From the NCBI GenBank assembly GCA_026261815.1, contig JAMPIT010000230.1, positions 2,489,501 through 2,553,500 of the forward strand: a stretch of 64,000 nucleotides of DNA, given 5' to 3'. The notes below the pieces were generated by a model. That model had not been told where the DNA came from and did no database searches. It saw only the letters and a list, made by a program, of their open reading frames with translations. Below, piece by piece: positions 1-14,600 of this stretch. Position 1 is the first letter of the stretch. Every line of letters begins with the position of its first letter. The translations under genes and the position numbers were made by a program. The stretch is from Monarcha castaneiventris obscurior. Its lineage: Eukaryota > Chordata > Aves > Passeriformes > Monarchidae.

Positions 1-3000
1 AAACACTCCTCCCAGTCTGGCCACACTCCAGTTTAGAGTCCTTTGAACTTTTTTGCCCTCCAGGCAGAACCCAGGGTTGAGTTTTCCTACCGACTTCCAG
101 GATGCCAGGTCATTGCTATCCACAGTGAAGAGAGCTCAACTGCCTAAAGTCTCGCCCCCAGCTCTGTGTTCATCTCGTTGGCCCTGATCGTGGTTTCTCA
201 GGCTCATCCAAAGGCAGGCATTGTTTTCTGCAGCTTCTGTGGCACTGTGTCCACTGGCAGACCTCTGTTTTTAGCAGGGTTAGGAGTCAGACCACAGCTG
301 GTAGCCAGGCAGTCTGCCAGTGTGCTGGACACATCAGCCATTTCTCATGATATAGAGCAGCTGAGCTAGATTTTTTATTTTTTTGCGCGCGTGTGTAAGC
401 TTTGAAACACGTCGAGCTTGCCATGTGGGAAAAAGTTCTGTCAGTCCCGTGCTTGTCTGCATCCATTTGTGGCAAGGGCACAAGAGTTTGGGAGCATATT
501 TCTGCTCCTGGCTTAAAACTTGCTTTCAGCATGTTGTGCCTGCGTGCACAAAACCTGCTGTTAAGACACCAAGGTCCTGTTTCTAGCTGCAGATTCTCAG
601 CGTGGTGCGTGTAGTCAGGGAAATAAAACTAAAAGTGTGTGTAAATTCAGAGGCTGCTTCTGCAGCTCTCGTGCACCATATGCTGCTCTTGGGAGAGCAG
701 GATTTCAGCCCAACCATCAGGCTGCTGTGGGAGTATTTCACTGCTGCTTTGCTGCCCTGGACAGAGGCTTTGCATGAAGTTATTGCCCTGAACCAAAAGT
801 AGATCTGAGTGGCTTTCATGGTCTTGTTTTTCTGCATGGTCCTGCTTTAAGGGATTGATTCGTGTTACCAGTGTTGGTTTCCTCCTCTTTCTTCAGGAGC
901 TAAGTTTTAGACTTTACTCTTTCAAGGCAGAAAAGGATGAGAGAAGAAACCACAATATCAATCCCTGCACAGAAACACTGATTCTGCTTTTCTCAGGTTA
1001 TTATCCTAAAACAGGAAAAATAAGGCTCCCATGGGTCTGAGAGTGGCAAAACTTATTCATCATCATTTCCTGTAGGTCTACCTTGTTTATCTTTAACTCA
1101 GCCTTCCAAACCCATGGGCTCTTCTGACTGCTTGTGGGGCTCAATGGCAATGTGTGCAATGGCTTTTGAGGTTTCCTTTGCATGCCTAAACTGATGGACA
1201 TGCTGACTTCCAGCTCTCAGAATGGATAAGGGGTTGGAGCTACACCACTACAGAAGAGGTACAAACTCCCACTGATTTATATTGCTTAGCTCTCCATTTC
1301 TATACCATGTGTTTAGTATGTCTGAAATATCTACATCTGTCTCAAGCGTGGTTGAAATTGGCCAATGGATTCAAAAGTTATTAGAGGGGATTAAAAGACA
1401 GACAGCGTGACCAGATAAGCCTTTTTTCCTCAGGAAACTAGGCTAAAAAGGGAAAAAAAACTAGTGCAAGGACTCCTGCGATGTCCTCTCTGCATCCTGG
1501 GGTTTTTTTCACTGTCTGGGGTAGTTAATACTAAAAGCTCTCAGTATTTACAAAGGATTGATGCAGCCTAAACAGAAATGGTGCTCTCCTTTCCTCTGCC
1601 TGTTTGTTTACATTACACCTGTGGTATTGAATGTCATCATCCCACTGATGTGAGCCCTCCCACCGAGTGCCTTGTCTCAGCAGCTGAAATCTGGTGTGTG
1701 AGAAGTGGCTCAGAGTTACCAACATCTGAACACCCCCCGTTCAAAACAGGGTTACGCTTCCAGGAGACAAGCCCCGTGGATTTGTACCTGTTTGCTGAGG
1801 GGCTGTAAGACAAGCCAAGTCATTTTTTATCCTTGAGCAGGTGATGAAGAGTCTGCTGCCTCTCCTCAGTCAAAATGTGAACGTGGAAATATTTCAGTTG
1901 AGTAGGGAAGATAGGCTGTGCCTATCTCAGGCCCAAATGCAACCCTGACTGGCACCTTTCACAATGTTTTGCAGTCTAGAATCTGCCAGCCAAGGTTCAC
2001 AGAGCCTGGGACGTGGGAAGCCCATGAGGTGCTGTGCTTGGGCTCTAGGGAAGAGGATGCCACTTTGCATGCACAGCAAAGCTGATAACCCTTTGATCCC
2101 TGTGCACACCTCAGAGCAAACAATTGTGATCCTGTGAAGCAGGAGGAGTCCCAAACCCCGGGAAAGGGGTTGGGTTTGATGGAGCCTTTCATCTGAGGGA
2201 AGAGGGCTGGGAAAATTGTTAACCTCAGCTGCAAGAACAAAAATAGTTAAAGCCTGTGCAGGTATTAAGACCTGGAATTTAATTTCAAGCTAAAGATAGG
2301 TATGTTCCTGGAGATGGATCTTGAAATGTGAAGGGAAGGTATGAGGTTAGGATTTGGGGCTCTGGTAATCTTGGCATTTCTAGCCCAATTTTCTGTGTTA
2401 CTGTTTATATAGCAGAGCTGGTACAGCTTTTCATGCAGACACAGAAATCCAGAAATATGAGGAATAGCTCTCAGTGAACCTGCCACCCCCATACACAAGT
2501 CCTGTGAGCCAGCTGGGCTATAGTGTTCTTCCCTCCCTTCCTGCTCCTGTGACATCCCTGTTGTCCCAGTGCCTGAGCTCTTCAAAGCATTGCTGGGGCC
2601 CACGAGGCAGCTTTGAAGAGCAAGATGGGGAATGAGCTCCAGTTGACAGCCTGGAGAGACTGTCTTGTCCCTCTGCACCAGTTGGGCTGGGGGTTCTGGT
2701 ATTTGCTCAGCATCCTCAATGACAAGAGGTTTTATAGCTCAGAATCAGTGCTTTGAACTCCATTTGGAGGAATGAGGAGGTGGGTAAAGGGGTTGTTTGA
2801 GGTGATGGACACTAGATTAAGTTCACACCTGCCAAGGCAGAGGTTTCACCTGGTGCTGTTTGGGCTTTCAGTCCTTCTGAGCATCTCCCACCCCAGCTCA
2901 TGGTGCAGCTGCACTTTCTACATGGGGAGGTGTAGAAAAAGCCACAGGGAAAAAGCTTTGGAAAGATGGGATCCCTCCATCTTGCTGGGGGAAGAGGTAA

Positions 3001-6000
3001 ATAACTTCACACTTTTCTGCCCTTTGTCACTCCACAGTGTGTTTGTCCAGAGCAAAATAATTTAATCTGGTGCTACTGTCAAAGAACAAAAAATAGCAAC
3101 AGGAATTTTTGGGGCTGGGCTTCAATTTAGAGGCTCAAAATGTTTGTGCAGAGTTGGAAATCCTTCCTTGCCCTTCCCCCTCAGCTGGGCACTTAACATG
3201 GTGAAGGAATGCTTGATACCCTGCCTAGTCCTCGGGATTAGTAATTTACTTTGTTGTCTGTGTTAATCTAAAGCCCCTGACGATGCAGCAGAACTTCAGC
3301 CAAGTTCCTCCTTGGAGGAGTCTGGGAGGAGGGAATTAATGTGGTGAGTGTAATGAAGCTCTGTGTTCAAAGGGGTCCAGGCTGCCCTTACCCTGCTCCA
3401 TCAGCTGGGGCAGCTGGGGGAAACCCACAGTCCCACTGCAGCCAGGAAAGGTTCTGAGAGCAGCTCCATGTCGAAAAGCAGCTTCCCAGCTGAAGTCTGG
3501 CATTCCCTCAGCTCCTGGGGCCTGCAGGGCTGCAGTGACTTGCAGTGGCTTTTGGTGACTTGCTCTCCAGAGGCTGAGAAGAGACACTTTCTGCCTCTGC
3601 TTGTGCTGGGCTGGTTTTTGGGAGGTGTGGGTGCACGCTGGGTGCTCCAGAAGTGGCTCACTCCTCACGCCTGAAGCTGGCAAGGTCCTTTACACAGCAC
3701 TTTATGCCTCTGCCCAGGCCCTGATCCCTTGGCAATGTATATCCTGTTCAAGGTTCTGCCAAATGCTTCTCCCACCCCAGCCCCCTGCTGGAACAAGCTC
3801 ACACCCGTTGTTTTCCTTCGCTGCTAATTTGTGGTGGTTTATTTTTCTTCCTGTGCCACAAGAGGAACTGCCTGATATAACCTAACTCTGACAGACTCCT
3901 GATAGCAGCTCCCTCCCTCCCTCCTCATTCCCATTCATCTTGTGGCTCATTTTGAAATTGCCATTATTTCATCCCTCTGGGGCACCAGCTAAGGCTACCC
4001 TGATGATGGATGCTGCCAGACCAGATGCATAAATATTAAGAAAGCGGAAAGAGCCAGACCTGCAATTCTTTTGTGCAGAACAGTGATGAGGATGCTGTTC
4101 TTACAGCTGACCAACACAACTGCAATCTGAGCTCCAGGTTTAAAAGGCTGTATATGCTGGTTAAACTGAAGCTTTAACTGGGATTAACCAGCTTGTGGTC
4201 AGGCAGAGAAGCAAGCACTGGAAATTTTTACTAGACTGCTACTGGGTTTCTTCAGGACACTGGTCTGGTCTCTAAATGTACATTGTATCTTGTCTAAATT
4301 CTGATGCTGGTAGTGCAAGACACTTTTGTGACTAGATATTTGCATAGTTTTCTGAATCTTGACATGTGCATATTGGACCCTAGAAATGATTATGCTCTCA
4401 GTCTGGGGTGTAATGCTTGTAGTGCAGTGTCACAACTCACTTGCCTATGTGCCCACCTTAATAAATCTGTATGGGATTGCCAGAGGTTTGGTGCTATCAG
4501 AAATATTCAGATACTGGAAGAACAAAAAAATCTTGATTAATGCTGAGTTAGCTGTCTCTCCTCTAATGCTGTTTCCAGTTCAGTGGAAGTCTTGATAATG
4601 GTGTTTGATCTGAAGGCCACAGACTTATTGATGGTCACAGATCAAAATACCATTCCTCCTAATAAATTATGCTTCTCTCTTTCTGTTAAGAAGTGCAGCA
4701 AGGAGCAACATCTATAAAAGCAAGGGGAAAATCTGAGCAGTCCCAGGAAAGACTCATAGCACCACTCCTCAGGATAAGAGCCAAAGCATTGAGGTACTTT
4801 TCCAGAAGGGAAATTTGGGAAATGGAAATTGGATACTGGTGCTGTATCTTTATTTTGGACCTCACAGCATAACAAGGCTCGTGGTGTTTCTTTTCCTTCC
4901 TGTCTGCATCCTTCTGCCCATCTATCCCACCTTAGATCAGATAGATCTTGGGGAATTGGAGGATATGTAGCTCAGAAATAGTATTGAAAAGGCACAGGAT
5001 ATTCTTTATGGCTCAGCATTGCAGCTAATCGTTCCAAAAGTTTTTGATTAACTAAAATCAGCCTAATGTTCCCAGTCTCCAGAATATCACCTCTTTGTTA
5101 TTACGTATGAGCACTGAGCAAGGGCTGTTGGTGTGGTCTCACAAAGATCTCAATAACCCTGCAGCCAATGCCAGCTGAGAAAACTGACGTTTTGTAAAAT
5201 CAGGGACTATGAATGTAAAATAGTCCTCATCTTGCTAGAGGTGATCTCTCAAGATTTGCATGGAATATCCTGGTGATATTGCTATGCTTCCAAGGATCTC
5301 ACTTTGTCACTTCTCCTACTCATCAGGAATAAAAGAAGTTCATCAGTTTAACATTTTCCAAGATTATTAACTTTCAACAAAAAATGTGCAAATTATCTTC
5401 CTCTATTTAAAGCTAACGATCAGGGCCCGTTATATTCCCTGCAGCAGGAAGATTGAAAGACATCACATTCCAGACCATACAAAAAACTGTCTGAAATTCC
5501 AAATTTCCTCACTTCTCTCTACACACTCCAGCAAATCCAGCTATTTGTAGAGTTCACATGAAGTTTCCTGAAGATGAAAACTTTTGCTTTGTGGCAACCT
5601 GTGAGCATCCATTAAAGCTCAGATGGTGGATCAGAGCAGATTGTGTGGTGCTGCCCATCTGCCCATCGGATGCCCAGGCTTACTTTTTAATGAGAGCAAG
5701 GACCTGGATGTAATGTCATGCAGTCATAATTCTTGGCAGTTGCTATAGTTCATATGTTTATTGGAAGATGAGGCTTTGGAGCATTTTTCAGATGTCTTTA
5801 CGCTTCCTGCTTTAGTGCTTGGGGTTTTTTTCTCAGCTGAGCTCTCAGGGTCCCAAAGCCCGGTTTATTAGGGAAGGAACCATGTGTTCAGTGGAGTGTT
5901 TCATGGGGGGAATGACTGTGCTGAAAAAAGGTGAACAAGTCCAGGAGCACCTGCCTGGGCAGTGCATATTTGCAAACTTAGAGGGTTTTTAGATGTTCTG

Positions 6001-9000
6001 AGAAGGACAGGGAGTTAACTTTTCCTGTAAAAGAGCTGGGTGTGGAATTTTGGGGCTAATCTGAGAGATGACGGACTCTCCCTTGGAGAGAAGGCGAGTT
6101 GTATCAGGCTGACCTGGGATAGGGCAGTACTTTCTGCTGTCTGAAGTGGACTGCAGTGAACTCCTCTGTCAGCCATTTAAGGGTTGGACTCAGGCTTGGA
6201 TGCACAGCTTGAAACAGAGGAGATTATCGGGCAGCTGGAGTCAGGGGAGAATTTCTGGCTGGCTCATCCACAAGGCTTCCTTGTACCACATGCTGTCTCA
6301 GCCACATGGAGCCCTTAGGAGAAGGTTCCAGGAGTGCTGAAGGAAGTCTGTCCCTCCCCAGCCCTGTTGTCCACTCCCTGTGCCTTGGCACTGCGTGTTC
6401 AGCATCCCTGCTCACCTAAGTCAGGCTGGCATGTGCTCCCAGCCATGAAATGAGGGCACTGCTCCTTGCTGTGCAGTGATGAGGGAGAGGAGATGCTGCT
6501 GGGGCTTCACAGCTCTTGATGTGGGCTTTGGAAGCTGCAGGGAGGATGATTTCTGGGCTTTTCTGGGGCAGCCCTGAAATGCAAAAGGCGAGACTCACAA
6601 GTCTGCCTCATTTCTTCTTTTCCCACTGCTTCCATCTCAATTTAGGGTGGAGGAGAGCAGTAACAGAGGATGCTTGGAACTCCCCCACTCTTACAATCCC
6701 AGCCTCCTGAATAAGCAGAGTAGTGCTGGAGTTTCCCCTCAGGAAGGTGACATGGTATAAAATTTCTTCTAGGACAAAACTCCTTCTTTTAATAAAAGCC
6801 CCATTTAAATAATCAGAGTCACAGAGCTGAGATGCAACTGGCCCATGTGCCCAGGAGAGCATTTCAGAATACTTTTACCCAGCAGTTGTTCTGAGATCAA
6901 ACAGACTTGGCGTTGCGCTGTTTCCTGGATAACACGCCGTCATTATTTATTCATCTGAATCAAAGTGCTTGATGTTTTCATGCTATCAGTTAGACAGAGC
7001 CATATCGTCTGCCTCCCCTTTTTTTTATTCATTTGTTGTGTTTCAAGAAAGTTTTGAAGCTGTTGCAGTGGGAAATCCATAGCTTAAGTGGCAGCTTGCT
7101 CATCTTTTATTTATTTTTGTAATAATCCCGTTGCTACTCATTCAAAGCTCCAAAAGATCCTTGTCCTCAGTCAAAAGTTTCAGTTTGGATGAGGCTGTAA
7201 TGATGACTTCTAGAAGAAAAGCATGTTTTCCTGGCTTTGAATAGGTATTGTCATATTTTTGCTTTGTGATTTAAAGAGATAAAATGTGTTTGGTCAAAAC
7301 CAAGTAACTTCCAAATTAATTTTTATATTTGCATTAAGATGACTATGTGAAATTCCCAGTGTTTTTCATATATTTTAAAAACACAGACCCAGGAATGTCA
7401 AACCAGTGGGAGAACCATTAATGGGATGTGATTAAAGTGATTTCTGGCCTGTTTCTCATCATTCTTGGAGAGAAAGTTTTTTTCCCCCCCTATGAAAAAT
7501 GGTGATTTTTCTCTGATAAATCTGTTCCCTTTTCAGTTTGGAGGCTTCTTTGTTGCAGAAAGAAATTTGTAACTCAAAGTAGACGCTCTTTACTTAAACG
7601 CTTCTCTATTGGAAAAGCATTTTTCCATAGAAATAGAGTTTCAATAGGAAATTTGCAGTCAGCTGTTCCACATAGCAATGCTGCTCCCCCTTCCCCTCTG
7701 AAGGGTGGTTTCATACAGAGCCTGCACTTCTGCATATCCATACCAGTGCTGTGGTTTTATAAGCACATTTCCCTATTTTGAAATGTTTTCCTGTCTCCTG
7801 TTTTTGTGTCAAACATCTTCAGAAAGAGGGAGGATGATTGATTGGAAACTACAGAGGAAACTACAAAATCAATTGCACTCAAAGAACTGTCTAATGCAGA
7901 AACTAAACAAATAAAAAACCCCAGAGAATTATATGGTTTTTCCCCTCTCCTTATTCAGTCATCAGGATCTTAACTGTTACTTGGAAGATTTTTCTGACAT
8001 CGAACTATAACCTTTTATATTTCACCTTATTGGTACTCAGCTGCACATTATCTGTGAACACAACAAACAGTGTTACAAAAATAGCTGAAAACTGCCTTGA
8101 TGGACTGCAGAATTATTGGGACCATTTACACCAAAACGAGTTCTGATTACACCAAACTCATTGTGCTTCTTTATGAAATGAATCCATAAGATTTTCTGCT
8201 CATAAATAACTGTGAAATGGCTGAACTTTAAAACATAAGACATCTTGTGTGCTAAACCTCACGGAAGAATAATCTCTTGATAAATTTAGTTTTAAAGTAA
8301 CGGAAGCGTAGATGATTGCAATTCTATTTTTAGACACGTGCGGTAAAACTTTTCTATTTTGTTTGTAGCAAAGCCAGTTTAAGGCAGAACCTCCAAATGA
8401 AGGTGGGGGTGTGAGAACAAGCAGGGTCAGTGTGGTGGACAGCCCTGGCCCAGGGTTTGGAGGCAGCTTTGTGAAAATGAACCGAGATTGCAGGGAGCAG
8501 AAAGTGATGAGTGAGTTTTGAGCTGGTTGGTGCTGATGGCATCACCAGGCACATCAGAAGGACTGGAAGAGCAGGGTCTGTGTGTCTGCTCTCTGTCTGA
8601 GCCACCAGAAGCAGAGCTCACTGAAACCATCCGTTCCTGGGATCGTTCTGTGTGCATTGGGTCTGACAGAGGCAGTGATGTCTGTGCTATCCAGGCCATA
8701 CCCAAGTAACAGACACAAGTAGACCAGGCAGCACTGAGATGTGTTTTGGGTATGTAAGGAGAAAGGAAGTAAGATAAATCAGCAGAACTCCTCTTTTTTT
8801 TTAGCCGCTGTCAGGCTAAATGTGAAGCATGTGAACTGGGATTTCCCATTACTTTGTTAATGTGAGTATTCAATTTAATTTCCATTCATCTGGGAGAATC
8901 ATAAACTGTAAGAATTGAGAGGATCAGTAATGCCTTTTAATGGTCTGATCTCTCAAGCTTGGTGTTCCTCTTGCTTGGGCCTCAGGGCTGGCTTGCAGGC

Positions 9001-9091
9001 TCTCCTGTGAGTTTTGTGATGGCATTTTACACGGCTCTCTTTGCCAGCAACATCTCTTGGGGGGACAGAAAGGTGAGGCAGAAGTCAGACT
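1..9091. other. Upstream non-coding sequence (SCN5A intron 1 and/or 5' flank)
   Basis: No exon, repeat family or RNA gene is recognised. Visible items are a 9-bp inverted repeat (GCTGGTTAA / TTAACCAGC, 4156-4164 and 4184-4192) and a MEF2-like motif followed by a CACGTG E-box at 8334-8350. Open frames up to 137 codons (2265-2678, minus strand) show no motif or family resemblance. There is no CpG-rich promoter-like segment. Confidence 0.7.
8334..8350. promoter_or_regulatory. MEF2-type motif adjacent to a CACGTG E-box
   Basis: CTATTTTTAG (8334-8343) fits the MEF2 consensus, and CACGTG begins 2 bp later (8345-8350). The pair lies 11.8 kb upstream of the Nav1.5 start. Chance occurrence is quite possible. 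Confidence 0.2.
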
Positions 9092-9139
9092 CGGTGACTT
9101 TAGAGGTCTTTTCCAGCCTAAATGATTCAATGATTCTAA
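9092..9139 (+). repeat. CR1 LINE 3' tail fragment, + orientation
   Basis: The string ggtgactttagaggtctttt then ccagcctaaatgattcaatg and attctaa is a diverged CR1 3' terminus with two copies of the ATTC-type tail repeat. Confidence 0.7.
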
Positions 9140-11070
9140 GTCATGCTGAAGCTCAAGGCTGCAGTGCAAAGCTTCAATCTGGCCTGCTGTGACCATGTCT
9201 TCCAGGACATCCTTCAACTTCTTTGCAGGTCAGTGACTTGGAGAAGAGTGAGAGGCACAATTTCCATAAAGGATGGTGAGGATTAACCTTGTCTGGATGC
9301 CAGGTGCCCACCAAGCTTCTCTCTAACTCCATCCTCCTCAGACTGGATTAACCCACCAGAGATGGTTATTAAGTAATCTAATATACACCAATCCTACATA
9401 AAGGATGGTAAATAGACCCTTGGAGGGTGTGAAATATATCCTGGAGACATGGACCTGGGGCATCTGTGAAATGCCATCCAAATTTGCTTTTTTTCTTTCC
9501 TCCACTTCATTTCTCTTTTCTTTGTTTTATGGAAGAAATAGGCTGGGGTCTAAGAATTCTGGAGTTAGCAGTTTTGAGAATAATTTTGGAAGGCAAGTAG
9601 AGACAGGGAAGAAAATTTTGGAGCCAGGCTAAACATTAATGTGGGAAGAGAAGAACAGTGCCATCCCACTTGTTCTGCTTTTAAAATCATTATATGCTTT
9701 GTTACGATCTGCAAGACAAGCCCAGGACTGGAGGAGGAGAGTGGCTGTGAACTAGGAAAGATGTGCACTTTCAGCTCTGTTTTGGATTGTTTCATCATGA
9801 TCTCCTAGGAGTCATGGGTGCCACTAGCCCACATTTCACTCTACTTTTAAAAATATTACCGCAAAACAACTTCTGCTCGTGTAACTGTGCAATCCAGATC
9901 TCAAACACCCCTTGAGTTTGTAGAAACAACATGTAAGGCAGAAAATATTTCTAGATTTTGTGAGTCTGTGGTGAGTCTGAGAATATCAGGATAACCTGGA
10001 TGACCCCATTTCTGGGAACAACGGGGCTGTCATTGACTAATTAAATGTATCCCGTTTGTTAAAATTGAAGATCTATATTATGTTCTAAAGTAATTGTGTG
10101 CACTGGAAAGCTGTTGTAGGGTTTGCCATGCTCTGGAGTGGAGCAGCCCCATGGTCCATTCCTTTACCATCATGTGGTTGGAGGTGTCTGGTCTTTATTT
10201 TTGAGAAGAGTCAAGGCAGAAGAAAAACTAACACACATCACACACCTTGGATCATATTCCACAATGTTCTGAATTTTGGGGGGGCATCTCTCAGTCCAGA
10301 TGCTCCTGCTCTGTCAGAGAAAAGCAAACATGCAAATGTAACACACACAGTTCACAGGCACCTACAGGCGCATGTCAACACCGAAATTTTGGCGTCCCAA
10401 TAAACAAATTGAATCATCAGAAGCTTTTCTAGGGTCTAAAGCATAGTTTATCTCTCTGAAGTAGACACTGAAAACAGGAGAGATGACTCATGCCCTAGCA
10501 GTGCCTATTTCTCCCTGAATGTGTAACATCCTGCGCTTCTTTGGTTTGGCTAATCTATTCCAATCCATCAGAGAAGCTAAATTTTAGTTGATTCATTCTA
10601 TTCTGAGAATATGAGGCTATTTCACAAGAGTTGCATGTCCAATACATATATTTTTTTTTTTTAGTCAAACATATCTAGGATATATTATTTGTCCTGTCTA
10701 AGCTTAGGAAATACACTTTAGGATGGATAAAGATGCAGATGGATGTAGAGAGTAGCAGGCAGTACTTGAATCATTAGACTTGTACATGGCAGATTAAAAA
10801 TTAACAGATCTGATCAAAATCTTCATTGCCTTGTCAAATTCGTAATTTTAGTTGAAATTGTCTTGAAAAAGCAAAAAGAAAATCTGAATGTTCAAGCAGT
10901 ACATTCTGCACCATTTTAGGACCCTGTCAGGGTAGGTGCTGTTATACCTCGTAGACAAAATGTCACCTGGGGACTCTTAACCCCAGTATTTATATATATC
11001 TGGAAAGAGATTAGGTCAAGATATTGGATGATCTCTCAGTGGAATTGCTGTTTATCACTGCTGTTAGTAA
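9140..11070. other. Upstream non-coding sequence
   Basis: Unique-looking AT-rich DNA with a T run near 10651-10663. Nothing gene-like is recognised. Confidence 0.7.
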
Positions 11071-11669
11071 CCACAGAATGGCTTGAGCGGGAAGAGACCT
11101 TAAGGATGATTTTGTTCCAACCCCCCTGCCATGGGCAGGGACATCTTCCACTAGACCAGGTTGTTCAAAACCACATCCAAGCTGGCCTTGGACACTTCCA
11201 GGGATGGGGCAGCCCCAGCTCCTCTGGGCAACCTGTGCCAGGGCCTCACCACCCTCACAGGGAAGAATTTCTTCCTAATATCAAATCTAAACCTACTCAT
11301 TTTCAGTTTAAAGCCAATCCTCCTTGTTCTACCTCTACAAGTGCTTGTCTAAAGCCCCTCTCCTGCTCTCAGAGCCCACTTTAGGCACTGGGAAGTTCTA
11401 CAAGTTCTCTTTGGAGCCTTCTCTTCTCTGGGGCTGAACACCCCCAGTTTTCTCAGCCTGTCCTCATAAGAGATGTGCTTCAGTTCTCTGACAATCTCTG
11501 TGCCCCTCCTTTGGACCTGCTCCAAGAGGTCTAAGTTCTGTGTTGGGGGTCCCAGATGTGGATGCAGCACTCCAGGTGGGGTCTCACCAGAACTGAACAC
11601 CTTCTTCAACCTGCTGGTGACGCTTCTCACAATACAACCCAGGACATGGTTGGCTTTCTGGGCCAACTA
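11071..11669 (-). repeat. CR1 LINE, 3' portion with reverse-transcriptase C-terminal remnant, - orientation
   Basis: About 600 bp match the typical avian CR1 3' end read in reverse: ccccctgccatgggcaggga, catcttccactagaccaggt and cagggatggggcagccccag. On the minus strand a 105-codon frame (11349-11666) reads [20 protein letters not shown], then [20 protein letters not shown] and [12 protein letters not shown], the C-terminal end of the CR1 ORF2 protein. It is 5'-truncated, as most CR1 copies are, and is inactive. Confidence 0.93.
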
Positions 11670-14600
11670 AGTAATGAAAAAGTTATTTTTAGGAACAGTT
11701 TGTTTGGGTTCTTTTTTCTTACAGGAAGTGCAAGCAAGCTCCCAAATTATGGAGCTACTGCATTTTCCATTTAGAAAACACCCTGCATTGATACCATCAT
11801 CAGATATTTCCCTTTCACAGCCCACTCGATGTATTATTTTCTGGTTTACTCATTGACTGTTTGGTCCCATAAGCTAAATTAAGCATGGAGCCACAGCAGG
11901 GTTTGCAATACTGGGCCTCTATTGTGTGCTTCCAGTGCATTGTGCCTCAGGCCCATCTGAGTATTACCAACCACTCGAGCATGCACTGTTGACACATAAA
12001 TGCATGTTTGGATGTTGCCTGTTAGTAAATGCAATGTCCCCAGCAGTTTTGTTTGGATGATTATATTATTGCTAATTAACAGAAAATGTCATGACTTTTG
12101 GAAGAGAATTGTTTGTGCAATGAGTTATTTACTCTGAAACATTCTCCCATATAAAAAAAAATGTGGAAATTATGCAGGGGAGAATGGGAGGAATGCTTGG
12201 GATTGCCACAGGGTTCTCAGAAGCGTGAGTCTCATTGATATCAGTGGGACATAGCCAAAACCACTCCTGGTAATGTGACTCACTCATACACCTCTAAAAT
12301 CATCCACGTTCACCACTCTTTAAATGCTCCTCATCATTTGCTCAGATGCACTTTGGGTTTTAGTTAGTGTCAGGAGAAATAAAGTTTAATTCAGCTAACC
12401 TACCAGCAAAATGTAGTAGCTGCAAGGCGGCAATCTTGGTGATAACATTAAAAGGCTACTAGATGTTATTTTAAAAAAACAATGAAAAAATCCCTGGCTG
12501 CTCTGCCTCCATGTTTCTGTCAGACTCATTTACATAATGGTTTAGAGCATTATGTAATTCAAATCAAATCACTGTCACTCAGCACCGGCATCCATTGCAT
12601 CTTTCCATGGAGCTACGCCGAGTGGCTGAAGTAAACTTCTTTGAAAGGAATGGCAGAAATCAAATAACTCTGTCTCTCCGACGCCAGGGGTCTGACCCAC
12701 TGCCTATTGCAGTCACACAAAATATTCCCCTTGACTGACATGAGCTGAGGATTGCACCCCCAGAACCCATGTAAGCTCTTAACTCTGATTCCTAAACTTG
12801 GCAAACAAACCCAGGCGGTTTTCAATCGCAAACAGGCAGAATATCCCTCCTCTCTGGACAGCAATAATCTCTCTCTGTCTCTCGGGGGGGAAGGGGGGTT
12901 GAAATCTCTTCCATCAGAATAGAAGAGCCACCAGCTTTATCCAAATAGTATTGTCAAATTTACAGTGCACTAAATAATTAATCAAATCTTCAATATATCC
13001 CAGCAAACATCAACTTCCTGATAGATCCCCTGTTATCCTTCCTGAATCTATTGCCATTACCAGGAAAGATAATTTTGCCAGTGCGTTTCTAAATCTGTGC
13101 CTTTTTTTTTTATTTTCTCCTTTGTATTTTGTTGCAAAAGCAGTGAAAATGCTTGCCAGTAGCTGGGGCTCCATTAATACCAAACACTGTCCAAAAACCA
13201 CAGACAGAGACCCTGCATCCTTGTCCAGGGGCACTCAGCATCATAGACAGAGATGCTTTGCATGGAACAAAGAGGAGAATAAAGTAGTAATGGCAAAATC
13301 TCACAGAATTTGTGTGAATGTCACTTGCCCATTGCTGTGGGCAAGGGCAGATTTGTGGAAAGTTTATGTTTGCTTGGAATAAAGTAGGTGGGAGGATAAG
13401 AGAATTTTCTTAGCTAAGGTGTAGGAAAGGGGTAGAGGTGGATGGAGAAGGATGGGAAACTGGGTGTGTTGTAGGTGTATGGACAGGGTGGAGTTTAGTG
13501 AAGGAAATGATTAGGGAGCAAATTGCAGACTGGCACGACCTGCTGTTTCACCGTGTATCAGCCAGATGCAGGGGGGGGACCTGCCACCTCCCACAGCTTA
13601 ACTTTGTATGATTTGGGTCTGTCTCCCCCAGCCTTTCACATCCAATTTTTTCTTGACCCTTCACCTCAGCCTCATTTTGTTGCTGTCACATTAAAGAAGG
13701 AAAACCTAAATCGCTCTATTCTCTATTAAAAATGAAGTTTAGTTGTTATGTCATGTTTGTCTCTTAATTCAGTGCTACCATTGTGAAAGAGGCCCTGGCT
13801 TTGCTTACAGAGTTTCATCCATCTCTCTTAATGCAAACATGTCAGTTCTGATGATTGGCTTTTATGAGTCTGTTTGTTTTCTGCTGATGAAATGTGTCTC
13901 CATAAGTTAGATGGGAGGGGATCAGGGAAGCCTTACCTATAACTGTGCTGATACATCAGACAGCTTTCCAGACGTGGCCCCCTCTTCCCTAGGAGAATGC
14001 AGCCAAGACTTTGCTGTCTAGCCTAAAGCTGCCTTCTTTCTGTGGCATAACCATCCCATAATGGTACCAGAATATATTTTAATAGCTGTTTTACAGCTTC
14101 CTATGTCCATCTTTATGTCTTTACAAAACACTCTGTGAATAAAATGGACCAGATTTGATACATTTCATTCATGTGAGCATTCAAAGCACCTTACAGTGTT
14201 AGCATTGCATATTATGTTCGGCTCAACATGGAGTTCTCCTGTAGATTTCTTATTCCTTGTTCAAAAGCTAGTGACTGCATCCTGAGCTGAAAACATTCCT
14301 CTTTCTTGGTGGCTCTTTCCAAGCTCTGTTGGTTCAGAGTAGCAAAGGAGAAATCTTTCCCTGGATCTAAAGGCTGTGTAGTTTATAGTAAAATAACTCT
14401 GAGGCCAATTTCTAGTTAATTAAAATAGACATAAAAACCTGTTGGGTGCAAGGAATTATAATTTTCAGCAAAATATAGAGGTGTGCATTGGTAACTATGA
14501 TGTGCTGCTTCCCTCCTGCTTATTTATGTCATTTGGTTGCAGCATAATTTGAAATAAAAACACCTGCAAAGAAAGCAGAATATTTTTAGCTCACTAAAAA

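Noticed and set aside
2265..2678. 137-codon minus-strand open frame upstream of SCN5A
   Set aside because: Low-information sequence with no motif; expected by chance in long non-coding DNA.
4156..4192. 9-bp inverted repeat as a possible structured RNA or terminator
   Set aside because: Arms are short, the spacer is 19 nt, and terminator hairpins do not apply in vertebrate DNA; likely chance.
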